Source: Azospirillum brasilense
Lineage (GTDB): Bacteria > Pseudomonadota > Alphaproteobacteria > Azospirillales > Azospirillaceae
Direction of reading: 5' to 3'
Length of the DNA: 64,000 nt
Assembly: GCF_022023855.1 (NCBI RefSeq)
Contig: NZ_CP059449.1
Coordinates: 978,501 to 1,042,500, forward strand
In this document: positions 53,424 through 64,000 of the stretch, one piece after another
Numbering within the stretch: position 1 is the first letter of the stretch
Layout: every line of letters begins with the position of its first letter
Translations under genes and position numbers: made by a program
The notes under the pieces: generated by a model
Databases searched by the model: none
Told to the model about the DNA's origin: nothing
Seen by the model: only the letters and a program-made list of their open reading frames with translations

Positions 53424-54959
53424 ATGGAACTGCTGCAAGTCGCTGACGCGGTTGCCCGCGAAAAGAACATCGACCGGGACGAGGTCCTGGAGGCGATGGA
53501 GCAGGCGATTCAGAAGGCCGGGCGCTCCAAGTACGGCCACGAGCACGACATCCGCGCCCGCATCGACCGCAAGACGGGCGACATCCACCTGACCCGCCAC
53601 CTGGAGGTGGTCGAGGCGGTGGAGAACGAGGCGACCCAGGTGACCCTCGCCTACGCCCAGCGCCGCAAGCCCGGCGCCCAGGTCGGCGACTTCCTGGTCG
53701 ATCCGCTGCCGCCCATCGACTTCGGCCGCATCGCCGCCCAGACGGCCAAGCAGGTCATCGTCCAGAAGGTGCGCGACGCGGAGCGCAAGCGCCAGTTCAA
53801 CGAATACAAGGACCGCACCGGCGAGATCGTCAACGGTCTGGTCAAGCGCGTCGAGTACGGCAACGTCACCGTCGACCTGGGCCGCGCCGAAGCGATCCTG
53901 CGCCGCGACGAGCTGCTGCCGCGCGAGCACTTCAAGAACGGCGACCGCGTGCGCGCCTACATCTTCGACGTGCGCGAGGAAGCGCGCGGCCCGCAGATCT
54001 TCCTGTCGCGCACCCATCCGATGTTCATGGCGAAGCTGTTCGCCCAGGAAGTGCCGGAGATCTACGACGGCATCATCGAGATCAAGGCGGTCGCCCGCGA
54101 TCCGGGCTCGCGCGCCAAGATCGCGGTGATCAGCAACGACAGCTCCATCGACCCGGTCGGCGCCTGCGTCGGCATGCGCGGCAGCCGCGTCCAGGCGGTC
54201 GTCGGCGAGCTGCAGGGCGAGAAGATCGACATCATCCAGTGGAACCAGGAGCCGGCGACCTTCATCGTCAACGCCCTGGCCCCGGCCGAGGTCGCCAAGG
54301 TGGTGATGGACGAGGACAACAGCCGCATCGAGGTGGTGGTGCCCGACGACCAGCTATCGCTGGCCATCGGCCGCCGCGGCCAGAACGTGCGCCTCGCCAC
54401 CCAGCTCACCGGCTGGGACATCGACATCCTGACCGAGCAGGAGGAGTCGGAGCGCCGGTCGGACGAGTTCCGCACCCGCTCGCAGCTCTTCATGGACGCG
54501 CTGGACGTGGACGACGTGATCGCCCATCTCCTGGTCGCCGAAGGCTTTACCTCTGTGGAGGAGATCGCCTATGTCGAGACCGAGGAGCTGGCCGAGATCG
54601 AGGGCTTCGACGAGGACGTGGCGGAAGAGCTGAAGCAGCGCGCCCTCAACTTCCTCGACGAGCAGGACGTCCGCATGACCGAGAAGCGCCAGGTGCTCGG
54701 CGTCGAGGACGCGGTGGCGGAAGTCACCGGCTTCAGCCCCACCCTGCTGGTGAAGCTGGGTGAGAACGGCGTGAAGACGATGGACGACCTCGCCGACCTC
54801 GCGGCGGACGAGCTGCGCGACATCCTCGGCAAGGAGGCCCCGACGGAAGACGAGGCCAACGAGATCATCATGGCCGCCCGTGCCCATTGGTTCGACGGCG
54901 AGGAAGGCGCGCCCACCGCGGCGCAACCCTCGGCCGACGACCAGACGGCGCAGAGCTGA
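53424..54959 (+). CDS. nusA: Transcription termination/antitermination factor NusA
   Basis: NusA binds RNA polymerase and nascent RNA. The order is: N-terminal polymerase-binding domain (residues 1-125), S1 domain (about 135-200, [21 protein letters not shown]), two KH domains (about 230-345, [31 protein letters not shown]), and two C-terminal acidic helix-hairpin-helix repeats (about 365-490). A short acidic tail follows. The 511 residues fit the alphaproteobacterial form. Confidence 0.97.
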   Translation: MELLQVADAVAREKNIDRDEVLEAMEQAIQKAGRSKYGHEHDIRARIDRKTGDIHLTRHLEVVEAVENEATQVTLAYAQRRKPGAQVGDFLVDPLPPIDFGRIAAQTAKQVIVQKVRDAERKRQFNEYKDRTGEIVNGLVKRVEYGNVTVDLGRAEAILRRDELLPREHFKNGDRVRAYIFDVREEARGPQIFLSRTHPMFMAKLFAQEVPEIYDGIIEIKAVARDPGSRAKIAVISNDSSIDPVGACVGMRGSRVQAVVGELQGEKIDIIQWNQEPATFIVNALAPAEVAKVVMDEDNSRIEVVVPDDQLSLAIGRRGQNVRLATQLTGWDIDILTEQEESERRSDEFRTRSQLFMDALDVDDVIAHLLVAEGFTSVEEIAYVETEELAEIEGFDEDVAEELKQRALNFLDEQDVRMTEKRQVLGVEDAVAEVTGFSPTLLVKLGENGVKTMDDLADLAADELRDILGKEAPTEDEANEIIMAARAHWFDGEEGAPTAAQPSADDQTAQS

Positions 54960-54989
54960 GCCGGGGTTTAGGACGCACAAACGGTACGG

Positions 54990-55709
54990 ATGGTTGGACT
55001 GAGCGACAGGAACGAACAGACTCCGGCGGACGGTGAACCGGACGGCCTCGCGGCCGAAGGGGAGGCTCTGCTGCCGGCGGACCTGGAAAAGGGTCCGCTG
55101 CGCCGCTGCATCGCCACCGGCACCGTGCAGCCGAAGGACGGCATGATCCGTTTCGTGGTATCACCCGATGGCGAGATCGTGCCCGATCTGGAGGAACGGC
55201 TTCCGGGCCGCGGCCTCTGGCTGTCGGGGGACAAGGCGGCCTTTGCGAAGGCCATCGGCAAGAACATGTTCGCCAAGGCGGCGCGGCGCGCGGTGCGCGT
55301 CCCGCCCGATCTGGCGGAGCGGCTGGAGAAGCTGCTGGAGCGGCGGTGCCTGGATGCCTTCGGGCTGGCGCGCCGGGCCGGGCAGGCTCTGGCCGGATAC
55401 GAAAAGGTGCGCGAGGCGCTGAAGACCAATCAGGTCGGACGCTCCGGACCGCCCTATCTGCTGGTCGAGGCCAGCGACGGTTCGCCCGACCAGCGGGGCA
55501 AGATCACAGCGCTGGCGCCGGATATGCCGGTTGTTGACCTGTTCGACGCCGCGGCGATGGCCGCGGCCCTGGGACGGGAAAATGCCGTGCATGCGGTGGT
55601 GGCGCGCGGGAAGCTGGCCAAGGGATTGGCTCGCGACTCCGCGCGTCTCAAGGGTATCAAGGGCTTTGTCGCCGGCTCTCCGCCGGCCGGCCACGTAAGC
55701 AACGTCTGA
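54990..55709 (+). CDS. YlxR/L7Ae-type RNA-binding protein
   Basis: This 239-residue protein joins a YlxR (DUF448) domain, with [22 protein letters not shown] and [18 protein letters not shown], to an L7Ae-like domain ([55 protein letters not shown] in parts). Such proteins sit between nusA and infB and bind nucleic acid or the nucleoid; the function is not firmly known. It starts 30 bp after nusA. Confidence 0.9.
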   Translation: MVGLSDRNEQTPADGEPDGLAAEGEALLPADLEKGPLRRCIATGTVQPKDGMIRFVVSPDGEIVPDLEERLPGRGLWLSGDKAAFAKAIGKNMFAKAARRAVRVPPDLAERLEKLLERRCLDAFGLARRAGQALAGYEKVREALKTNQVGRSGPPYLLVEASDGSPDQRGKITALAPDMPVVDLFDAAAMAAALGRENAVHAVVARGKLAKGLARDSARLKGIKGFVAGSPPAGHVSNV

Positions 55710-55723
55710 CCATTCGGGAACCG

Positions 55724-58459
<2,736 letters not shown>

Positions 58460-58588
58460 GCCCGCCGCCGCACCCCGGCTCACAGGCCGGTCGCAGATGA
58501 CGTTACAGTTGACAAGGGCGCCCATGCGCCCTTGTCGCGTTTTCGCGGAGGGGCGGACCCCTCCCGCACCGCATTCGGGATCGACAGC

Positions 58589-59158
58589 ATGAGAAAGAAA
58601 CACGACCTGGCCGGAAAGCCGCCATCCCAGCGCCAGCTCCGCATCGGCGAGGAAATCCGCCATGCCCTGGCGGATCTCTTCCGGCGCGGCGACTTCCACG
58701 ACCCCGAACTGGCGGAACTGAACGTCACGGTGACCGAAGTGCGGATCAGCCCGGACCTGCGCAACGCCACCGCCTTCGTCACGCCGCTGGGCGGCGGCCC
58801 GATGGACGAGACGCTGTCGGCCCTGCGCCGCGCCGCTCCCTTCCTGCGCGGTCAGGTCGCCCGCGCCATCAACCTGCGCCACGCCCCGACGCTGAGCTTC
58901 GAGGCCGACACCTCCTTCGACTATGCCGGTCGCATCGACGACATCCTGCACAGCCCGGCGGTCGCCCGCGACGTCGGCTACCGCTCGCTCGCCGACCGCG
59001 TGAACGGCGACGACGACGAGGACGACGGCTGGGACGAGGAGGACGAGAAGGAGACGGACGACCTCGACGACGATGAAGACATCGACGACGAGGACGAGGA
59101 CGAAGACGACGGGGATGAGGGCAACGGCGGCGAGGGCGAGGGGCGCCGTGGCTCGTAA
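58589..59158 (+). CDS. rbfA: Ribosome-binding factor A with long acidic tail
   Basis: RbfA binds the 30S subunit during late 16S maturation. The core (residues 15-125) has RQLRIGEEIRHALADLF, VTVTEVRISPDLRNATAFVTPLGG and RHAPTLSFEADTSFDYAGRIDDIL in parts. After it comes a tail of about 50 residues made almost only of Asp, Glu and Gly. The full length is 189 residues, about 55 more than the E. coli protein. It overlaps truB by 11 bp. Confidence 0.94.
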   Translation: MRKKHDLAGKPPSQRQLRIGEEIRHALADLFRRGDFHDPELAELNVTVTEVRISPDLRNATAFVTPLGGGPMDETLSALRRAAPFLRGQVARAINLRHAPTLSFEADTSFDYAGRIDDILHSPAVARDVGYRSLADRVNGDDDEDDGWDEEDEKETDDLDDDEDIDDEDEDEDDGDEGNGGEGEGRRGS

Positions 59159-60086
59159 GCGCAGGGGCGAACCGATCCACGGCTGGATCGTGCTGGACAA
59201 GCCGGCGGGGATGACCTCGACGCAGGCGCTGTCCAAGGTGCGCCGCCATCTGAACGCGGAGAAGGCCGGGCACGGCGGCACGCTGGACCCCATCGCCACC
59301 GGCATCCTGCCCATCGCGCTGGGCGAGGCGACCAAGACCGTGTCCTACGCCATGGACGGCGAGAAGACCTACCGCTTCACCGTTGCCTGGGGGACTCGCA
59401 CCACCACCGACGACCGCGAGGGAACGGCGGTGGAAACCTCCGCGGCGCGTCCCGACGCCGAGGCGATCCGCGCCGCTCTGCCCGCTTTCCTGGGCTTCGT
59501 CGAGCAGATTCCGCCGCAGTACTGCGCGCTCAAGATCAACGGCGAGCGCGCCTACGACATCGCCCGCGAGGGCGAGGTGGTGGACATCGCCCCGCGCACC
59601 GTGCGCATCGACCGGTTGGAACTGATCGAGACGCCGGACGCCGATCACGCGGTTCTGGAGGTGGATTGCGGCAAGGGCACCTATGTCCGCTCCATCGCCC
59701 GCGACCTCGCCGAACGGTTGGGGACGGTGGGGCACATCCGCGATCTGCGACGCCTGCGCGTCGGGTCCTTCACGTTGGACGGGGCGATTTCCCTGGACGA
59801 TCTGACCGCGATGGAGCAAGGTACCGCGGTCGAAAGACTTCTGTTGCCGATCGAGACCGCGCTGGACGACATCCCGGCGCTGGCCCTGACGGACGCGGAA
59901 GCGCACCGACTGAAGCACGGCCAGACGGTGGCACTCCTCACCCGGCAGGACCGCGAACGCCTCACGGCGCTGCGCGGCGATGTTGGTGGGGATGGCACCG
60001 TCATTGCGCTTTTCGGCGGAAAGCCGGTGGCGCTGGCGCGCGTGGAGGGGGCGGAGGTCCGTCCGGTGCGCGTTCTCAACCTATGA
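59148..60086 (+). CDS. truB: tRNA pseudouridine(55) synthase TruB
   Basis: TruB makes pseudouridine 55 in the T-loop of tRNAs. The catalytic aspartate is in GHGGTLDPIATGILPIALG. The N-terminal HGWIVLDKPAGMTSTQAL, PPQYCALKINGERAYDIAREG and DCGKGTYVRSIARDLAE follow. A C-terminal PUA-like domain completes the 312 residues. The start is a GTG inside the end of rbfA, giving MARKRRGEP. Confidence 0.95.
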   Translation: MARKRRGEPIHGWIVLDKPAGMTSTQALSKVRRHLNAEKAGHGGTLDPIATGILPIALGEATKTVSYAMDGEKTYRFTVAWGTRTTTDDREGTAVETSAARPDAEAIRAALPAFLGFVEQIPPQYCALKINGERAYDIAREGEVVDIAPRTVRIDRLELIETPDADHAVLEVDCGKGTYVRSIARDLAERLGTVGHIRDLRRLRVGSFTLDGAISLDDLTAMEQGTAVERLLLPIETALDDIPALALTDAEAHRLKHGQTVALLTRQDRERLTALRGDVGGDGTVIALFGGKPVALARVEGAEVRPVRVLNL

Positions 60087-60101
60087 ACGATGGAGACCCC
60101 G

Positions 60102-60371
60102 ATGTCGATCACGCCCGATCGCAAGCAGGAACTCATTAAGGACTATTCGCGCGGCACCAACGACACCGGGTCGCCCGAGGTCCAGGTCGCGATCCTGTCC
60201 GAGCGCATCCGGAACCTGACCGAGCACCTGCAGGGCCACAAGAAGGACTTCCACTCCCGCCGTGGTCTGCTGGTGATGGTCGGCCAGCGCCGCCGTCTTC
60301 TCGACTATCTCAAGAAGAAGGACAACAGCCGCTACGCCACGCTCATCGAGCGTCTGGGCCTGCGTCGCTGA
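60102..60371 (+). CDS. rpsO: 30S ribosomal protein S15
   Basis: S15 is a primary 16S rRNA-binding protein. The 89-residue protein begins [15 protein letters not shown] and has [32 protein letters not shown] and [13 protein letters not shown], all conserved. GGAGA is placed five bases before the ATG at 60102, so the frame-open ATG at 60090 is not the start. The rpsO-pnp order is conserved in proteobacteria. Confidence 0.98.
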   Translation: MSITPDRKQELIKDYSRGTNDTGSPEVQVAILSERIRNLTEHLQGHKKDFHSRRGLLVMVGQRRRLLDYLKKKDNSRYATLIERLGLRR

Positions 60372-60666
60372 TTTCCAAAAGGCGTCCGTGCTGGTGACCG
60401 AACATCCGTCCCGATCAGCGCTCGACCCGCCGCACCGCGTTCCGGTGCACCGGGGAGCGTCGCGCCGGTCGGGACGTTCGGTTGTTCGCGAAGGTATGTT
60501 CTAGTCAGACGGCCGGCCCGGACCTTCCGGGACCGGCCGTTTGATTTTTTAGCCCTTTTCGGGTTTTGCCCTTTGTTGGGTTTTCACATGCGGGGTCCGA
60601 CGACCGATGACCCCGGCTTAGGCCAGCAATCCGGCGGGCCTAGGTGTCGGATGGAAGGAAGAATCC
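60372..60666 (+). promoter_or_regulatory. rpsO-pnp intergenic region with long stem-loop and terminator
   Basis: This 295-bp gap holds two structures. From 60397 to 60483 a long imperfect stem pairs ACCGAACATCCGTCCCGATC with the later GGTCGGGACGTTCGGT. From 60509 to 60540 a strong hairpin (ACGGCCGG.CCCGG / CCGGG.CCGGCCGT) is followed by TTGATTTTTT, an intrinsic terminator. A processing stem and terminator here recall rpsO-pnp control by RNase III and PNPase in E. coli; the parallel is inference. Confidence 0.7.
60509..60550 (+). terminator. Intrinsic terminator between rpsO and pnp
   Basis: A GC-rich stem with a short ACCTT loop is followed by TTGATTTTTT. It would reduce read-through from the rimP-rpsO operon into pnp, so pnp probably has an additional promoter in the 116 bp that follow; T-rich blocks at 60550-60590 are candidates, but I see no clear -35/-10 pair. 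Confidence 0.85.
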
Positions 60667-62787
60667 ATGTTCAAAGTTTTCCGCAAAGAAATCGAATGGG
60701 GTGGACGCAAGCTGACGTTCGAGACGGGCAAGATCGCCCGTCAGGCCGACGGCGCGGTGCTGGTCACCTATGGTGAGACCACGGTCCTCTGCACGGTCGT
60801 CGGCGCCAAGTCGCCGAAGCCGGGCGTCGATTTCTTTCCGCTGACGGTCAATTACCAGGAAAAGTCCTTCGCAGCCGGCAAGATTCCCGGCGGCTTCTTC
60901 AAGCGTGAAGGCCGCCCGACGGAGAAGGAGACGCTGGTCAGCCGCCTGATCGACCGTCCCATCCGTCCGCTGTTCGCCGATGGCTTCCGCAACGAGACGC
61001 AGGTCATCTGCACCGTGCTGAGCCACGATCTGGAGAACGATCCGGACATCGTCGCGATGGTCGGCACCTCGGCCGCGCTGACGATCTCCGGCATCCCATT
61101 CCTCGGTCCGATCGGCGCCGCCCGCGTCGGCTACGTCGACGGCCAGTATGTGCTGAACCCGACCATGGACGCCGTCGGCGGTTCTGCGCTCGACCTCGTG
61201 GTCGCCGGCACCCAGGACGGCGTGCTGATGGTCGAATCGGAAGCCAAGGAGCTGTCCGAGGAGGTCATGCTGGGCGCCGTGATGTTCGGTCACAGCAGTT
61301 TCCAGCCGGTCATCGACGCCATCATCGATCTGGCCGAAGAGTGCGCCAAGGAGCCGTGGGACCTGCCGGAGCCGGCCTACGACCGCGCCGCCCTGAAGGC
61401 GAAGCTGCGCGCGACCGTCGGCGCCGACGTGGAGGCCGCTTACACCGAGACGGTGAAGCAGGTCCGCTACGAGAAGATCGGCGCCGCCAAGGCGAAGGCG
61501 CTGGAGGCTCTGGCCGAGGCCCATGAGACCCAGGCCATCGTGACCGAGTTCAAGGAGCTGGAGGCCGACATCCTGCGCGGCGCCGTTCTGAAGACCGGCC
61601 GCCGCATCGACGGCCGCGACACCAAGACGGTCCGCCCGATCGTGTCGGAGGTCGGCGTGCTGCCGCGCGCCCACGGTTCGGCGCTGTTCACCCGCGGCGA
61701 GACGCAGGCCCTGGTCGTCACCACGCTGGGCACCAGCCAGGACGAGCAGATCATCGACGCGCTGCAGGGCGAGTACCGGGAGCACTTCATGCTCCACTAC
61801 AACTTCCCTCCGTACTCGGTGGGCGAGGCCGGCCGCATGGGCTCGCCGGGCCGCCGCGAGATCGGCCACGGCAAGCTGGCGTGGCGCGCCATCCACCCGC
61901 TGCTGCCGAAGAAGGAAGACTTCCCCTACACGCTCCGCGTGGTGTCGGAAGTGACCGAGTCCAACGGCTCGTCGTCGATGGCGACGGTTTGCGGCACCTC
62001 GCTGTCGCTGATGGACGCCGGCGCTCCGCTGGCGCGTCCGGTGGCCGGCATCGCCATGGGCCTGATCAAGGAAGACGACGGCTTCGCGGTCCTGTCGGAC
62101 ATCCTGGGTGACGAGGATCACCTGGGCGACATGGACTTCAAGGTGGCCGGCACCGACGCGGGCATCACCGCGCTCCAGATGGACATCAAGATCACCTCGA
62201 TCACCGAGGAGATCATGAAGATCGCTCTGGGCCAGGCCAAGGACGGCCGCCTGCACATCCTGGGCGAGATGTCCAAGGCCCTGACCGGCGCCCGCGACGC
62301 GGTGAACGAGAACGCCCCGCGCATCACCGTGATCAACATCCCGAAGGAGAAGATCCGCGACGTGATCGGCTCCGGCGGCAAGGTGATCCGCGAGATCGTG
62401 GAGCAGACCGGCGCCAAGATCGACATCGAGGACGACGGCACGGTCAAGGTCGCCGCGGTGGACACCAAGGCCGCCCAGGCCGCCATCGACTGGATCAAGG
62501 GCATCGTCGCCGAGCCGGAAATGAACGTGGTCTACACCGGCAAGGTCGTGAAGGTCGTCGATTTCGGCGCCTTCGTGAACTTCCTGGGCTCCCGCGACGG
62601 CCTCGTCCACATCTCCGAGCTGGCGCAGCAGCGCGTCGGCAAGGTGTCGGACGTGGTGTCGCAGGGTGACTCGGTGAAGGTGAAGGTCATCGGCTTCGAC
62701 GACCGCGGCAAGGTGAAGCTGTCGATGAAGCAGGTCGATCAGGCCACCGGCGAAGACCTGACCAAGAAGGACGGTCCCGCCGCCTGA
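60667..62787 (+). CDS. pnp: Polynucleotide phosphorylase
   Basis: PNPase degrades RNA 3' to 5' by phosphorolysis within the degradosome. Two RNase PH domains ([23 protein letters not shown] in parts; [37 protein letters not shown]) flank a helical domain. A KH domain (about residues 553-612, [16 protein letters not shown]) and an S1 domain (about 620-690, [22 protein letters not shown]) close the 706-residue protein. The ATG follows GGAAGGAAGAATCC. Confidence 0.98.
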   Translation: MFKVFRKEIEWGGRKLTFETGKIARQADGAVLVTYGETTVLCTVVGAKSPKPGVDFFPLTVNYQEKSFAAGKIPGGFFKREGRPTEKETLVSRLIDRPIRPLFADGFRNETQVICTVLSHDLENDPDIVAMVGTSAALTISGIPFLGPIGAARVGYVDGQYVLNPTMDAVGGSALDLVVAGTQDGVLMVESEAKELSEEVMLGAVMFGHSSFQPVIDAIIDLAEECAKEPWDLPEPAYDRAALKAKLRATVGADVEAAYTETVKQVRYEKIGAAKAKALEALAEAHETQAIVTEFKELEADILRGAVLKTGRRIDGRDTKTVRPIVSEVGVLPRAHGSALFTRGETQALVVTTLGTSQDEQIIDALQGEYREHFMLHYNFPPYSVGEAGRMGSPGRREIGHGKLAWRAIHPLLPKKEDFPYTLRVVSEVTESNGSSSMATVCGTSLSLMDAGAPLARPVAGIAMGLIKEDDGFAVLSDILGDEDHLGDMDFKVAGTDAGITALQMDIKITSITEEIMKIALGQAKDGRLHILGEMSKALTGARDAVNENAPRITVINIPKEKIRDVIGSGGKVIREIVEQTGAKIDIEDDGTVKVAAVDTKAAQAAIDWIKGIVAEPEMNVVYTGKVVKVVDFGAFVNFLGSRDGLVHISELAQQRVGKVSDVVSQGDSVKVKVIGFDDRGKVKLSMKQVDQATGEDLTKKDGPAA

Positions 62788-62827
62788 TCCGTCTTTCCGC
62801 GCGCAAGCGGGAACGACGCTTCTCATC

Positions 62828-62856
62828 TCCCTCCCCTGCGCGAGCGGGGGAGGGTC
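62828..62856. repeat. Intergenic G/C hairpin after pnp
   Basis: CCCTCCCC and GGGGGAGGG pair around TGCGCGAGC, about 40 bp after the pnp stop. Its composition matches the hairpin after hslU at 12193-12215, which suggests a family of dispersed intergenic palindromes rather than a gene-specific terminator. Confidence 0.5.
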
Positions 62857-62982
62857 GGGGAGGGGGTGGAACGCTTCCGCCCCCAATCCTCTTTCGCTCC
62901 TTCATCGCTTCCGGCCTTCGGCTGCTCCCGCCCCCCGTGTTACAAGGTGGAACCACCACCATTGCGGGACGCGTGCCTGTCC

Positions 62983-63744
62983 ATGCCCGACCAGCCCTCC
63001 GAAACCGCAGTCTTCCCGCCGGATGGACCGTCCTTCCGGATCGACTGGGGACTGCAAGGTCTTCTCCGCCTCGTCGATTCCTATGAGTTCCGCACGGTGC
63101 TGGACGTCGGATCGGGCGGTGGCGACCACGCGCGCCTGCTGCGCCACATCGGGAAGGAGGTGGTGACGGTCGATCTGCACCGCAGCGCCGACATTCGCAC
63201 CGACTTCATGGATGCGGCCATCGACCGGACCTTCGATGTGGTCTGGTGCTCCCATGTGCTGGAACACCAACGCAATCCCGGTGCTTTTCTCGAAAAGCTG
63301 CGCCGCTGCCTTGTTCCGGACGGCGTGCTGGCGATCAGCGTCCCGACCCACCCGGCCGACCGCATGGTTGCCGGCCATGTGACGAGCTGGAACGCTTGGC
63401 TTCTCTGCTACAATCTGGTGCTTGCCGGTTTCGACTGCGCGCAGGCGCGCTACGTCAACACGGTGGATCTCAGCCTGATCGTCCGCAACCGCACGGCCCT
63501 GGCCGGCGACATTGGCACGGGGGCGGGCAGCGGGGCCGACCTCGACCCGGCGGACGGAGCCGATCCCTTCACCGCCATCGCCCCTTTTTTTCCCTTCCCG
63601 GTCGGCCAAGGCGCCACGGCGCCGCTGGGAGAGATGAATTGGGGTGGTTTCGATTACCTGCTTCCCGCCGGCTTCCCGTCCTTCCGCTTGCACAGCCGCT
63701 TCCTGCCGCCGGAAGGGCTGTTCATCGGCGGGGGGACGGGGTGA
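62983..63744 (+). CDS. Class I SAM-dependent methyltransferase
   Basis: The 253-residue protein has the methyltransferase motif I VLDVGSGGGDHARLLRHIG, VVTVDLH (motif II), FDVVWCSHVLEHQRNPGAFLEKLRRCLVPDGVLAISVP in parts (motifs IV-VI, methyltransferase type 11). The C-terminal 110 residues show no known catalytic domain. The ATG at 62983 (MPDQPSETAV) is chosen; the frame is open 117 bp further upstream, but that part overlaps the hairpin region. The acceptor is unknown; such enzymes often act on sugars in glycan clusters. The next gene starts 66 bp later. Confidence 0.8.
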   Translation: MPDQPSETAVFPPDGPSFRIDWGLQGLLRLVDSYEFRTVLDVGSGGGDHARLLRHIGKEVVTVDLHRSADIRTDFMDAAIDRTFDVVWCSHVLEHQRNPGAFLEKLRRCLVPDGVLAISVPTHPADRMVAGHVTSWNAWLLCYNLVLAGFDCAQARYVNTVDLSLIVRNRTALAGDIGTGAGSGADLDPADGADPFTAIAPFFPFPVGQGATAPLGEMNWGGFDYLLPAGFPSFRLHSRFLPPEGLFIGGGTG

Positions 63745-63809
63745 TGGCCGGTGTCGCCCGGATTGTTCCACGATCGGTACTTCCCGCTCCACGGCCCCGG
63801 TGACCCGCG

Positions 63810-64000
63810 ATGCCCGCTTCCATTCCTGCCGACGCCACCCGTTGCCTGCATTACGGCGACGGCATGTTCCTGACGAGCGCCTTGATGACGCTCGAACAGC
63901 GGTTCCTCCTGAACTGGAACGCCTTGCAGAACCGAATGCTCCACACGCCCGGTGTGCTGGAAGGGCTGGCGGTGGCCCAAGGCGGCGGGAACTGCGTGAC
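63810..64000 (+). CDS. Unrecognised protein, N-terminal fragment (window edge)
   Basis: An open frame starts at ATG 63810 and runs without stop to the end (63 codons). It begins MPASIPADATRCLHYGDGM and continues with FLTSALMTLEQRFLLNWNAL and QNRMLHTPGVLEGLAVAQG. The pattern G-D-G-M-x-L ... E-Q-R-[FY] ... R-x-L-H-x-x-G-V-x-x-G-L-x-V resembles the N-terminus of tail- or baseplate-associated proteins as I remember them; this is a weak resemblance. No function is assigned. Confidence 0.55.
   Translation, partial: MPASIPADATRCLHYGDGMFLTSALMTLEQRFLLNWNALQNRMLHTPGVLEGLAVAQGGGNCV

Noticed and set aside
60640..62886. Long minus-strand open frame opposite pnp
   Set aside because: Same cause; pnp on the plus strand has complete domains, and the antisense product is a low-complexity Asp/Val/His/Gly string.

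Overview
ORGANISM. The window is GC-rich (I judge roughly two thirds G+C, with G/C third codon positions) and carries an alphaproteobacterial gene order: secB-fxsA-Tim44-mltA, hisB-hisH-hisA-hisF-hisE next to hslVU, miaB-phoH-ybeY-corC-lnt-xre-metK-trmB, and rimP-nusA-ylxR-infB-rbfA-truB-rpsO-pnp. The histidine operon with an acetyltransferase gene inside and a 122-residue HIT protein at its end matches what I recall of the Azospirillum brasilense his operon, so an Azospirillum chromosome is the best guess. I see no integrase, transposase, CRISPR array, rRNA or tRNA gene; this looks like core chromosome. LAYOUT. 1-4.2 kb: envelope and export genes (secB, fxsA, Tim44-like, mltA, DUF1206). 4.2-8.5 kb: histidine operon on the minus strand. 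8.5-12.2 kb: an unusual lipoprotein with a 21-bp repeat array, then the HslVU protease. 12.3-16.7 kb: ABC-F ATPase, PAS histidine kinase, XRE regulator, Smr protein. 16.7-20 kb: lutABC lactate oxidation operon, then an AT-rich gap with a possible small membrane protein. 20-26.6 kb: soluble chemoreceptor, argO/argP pair, Zur-type znuABC zinc uptake locus, dapB. 26.5-39.4 kb: Ada-like regulator/repair protein, DUF2244, nth, bactofilin, EI24 protein, adenosine kinase, a TauE-TIGR02186-Usp operon, a spermidine-synthase-like membrane protein, class III cyclase, NfuA, a deacetylase and a VanX-type dipeptidase. 39.5-43.5 kb: tsaB-rimI, tusA, mucR, olsB-olsA. 43.5-52.3 kb: miaB-phoH-ybeY-corC-lnt, xre, metK, trmB. 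52.3-62.8 kb: the translation/RNA operon rimP to pnp. 62.9-64 kb: a methyltransferase and the start of a protein resembling tail-associated families. HOW GENES WORK TOGETHER. Most blocks are pathway operons with 1-11 nt overlaps (his, lut, znu, miaB-corC, tsaB-rimI, rbfA-truB). Regulation visible in the sequence includes a Zur-like palindrome between znuC and znuA, a LysR-type inverted repeat between argO and argP, and two promoter plus short RNA plus terminator arrangements, upstream of rimP and of miaB. The least ordinary features are the 21-bp array of TTGACA-like sites inside the lipoprotein gene, the AT-rich small ORF upstream of lutA, the TauE-TIGR02186-Usp operon, and the large palindromes after mltA and corC.
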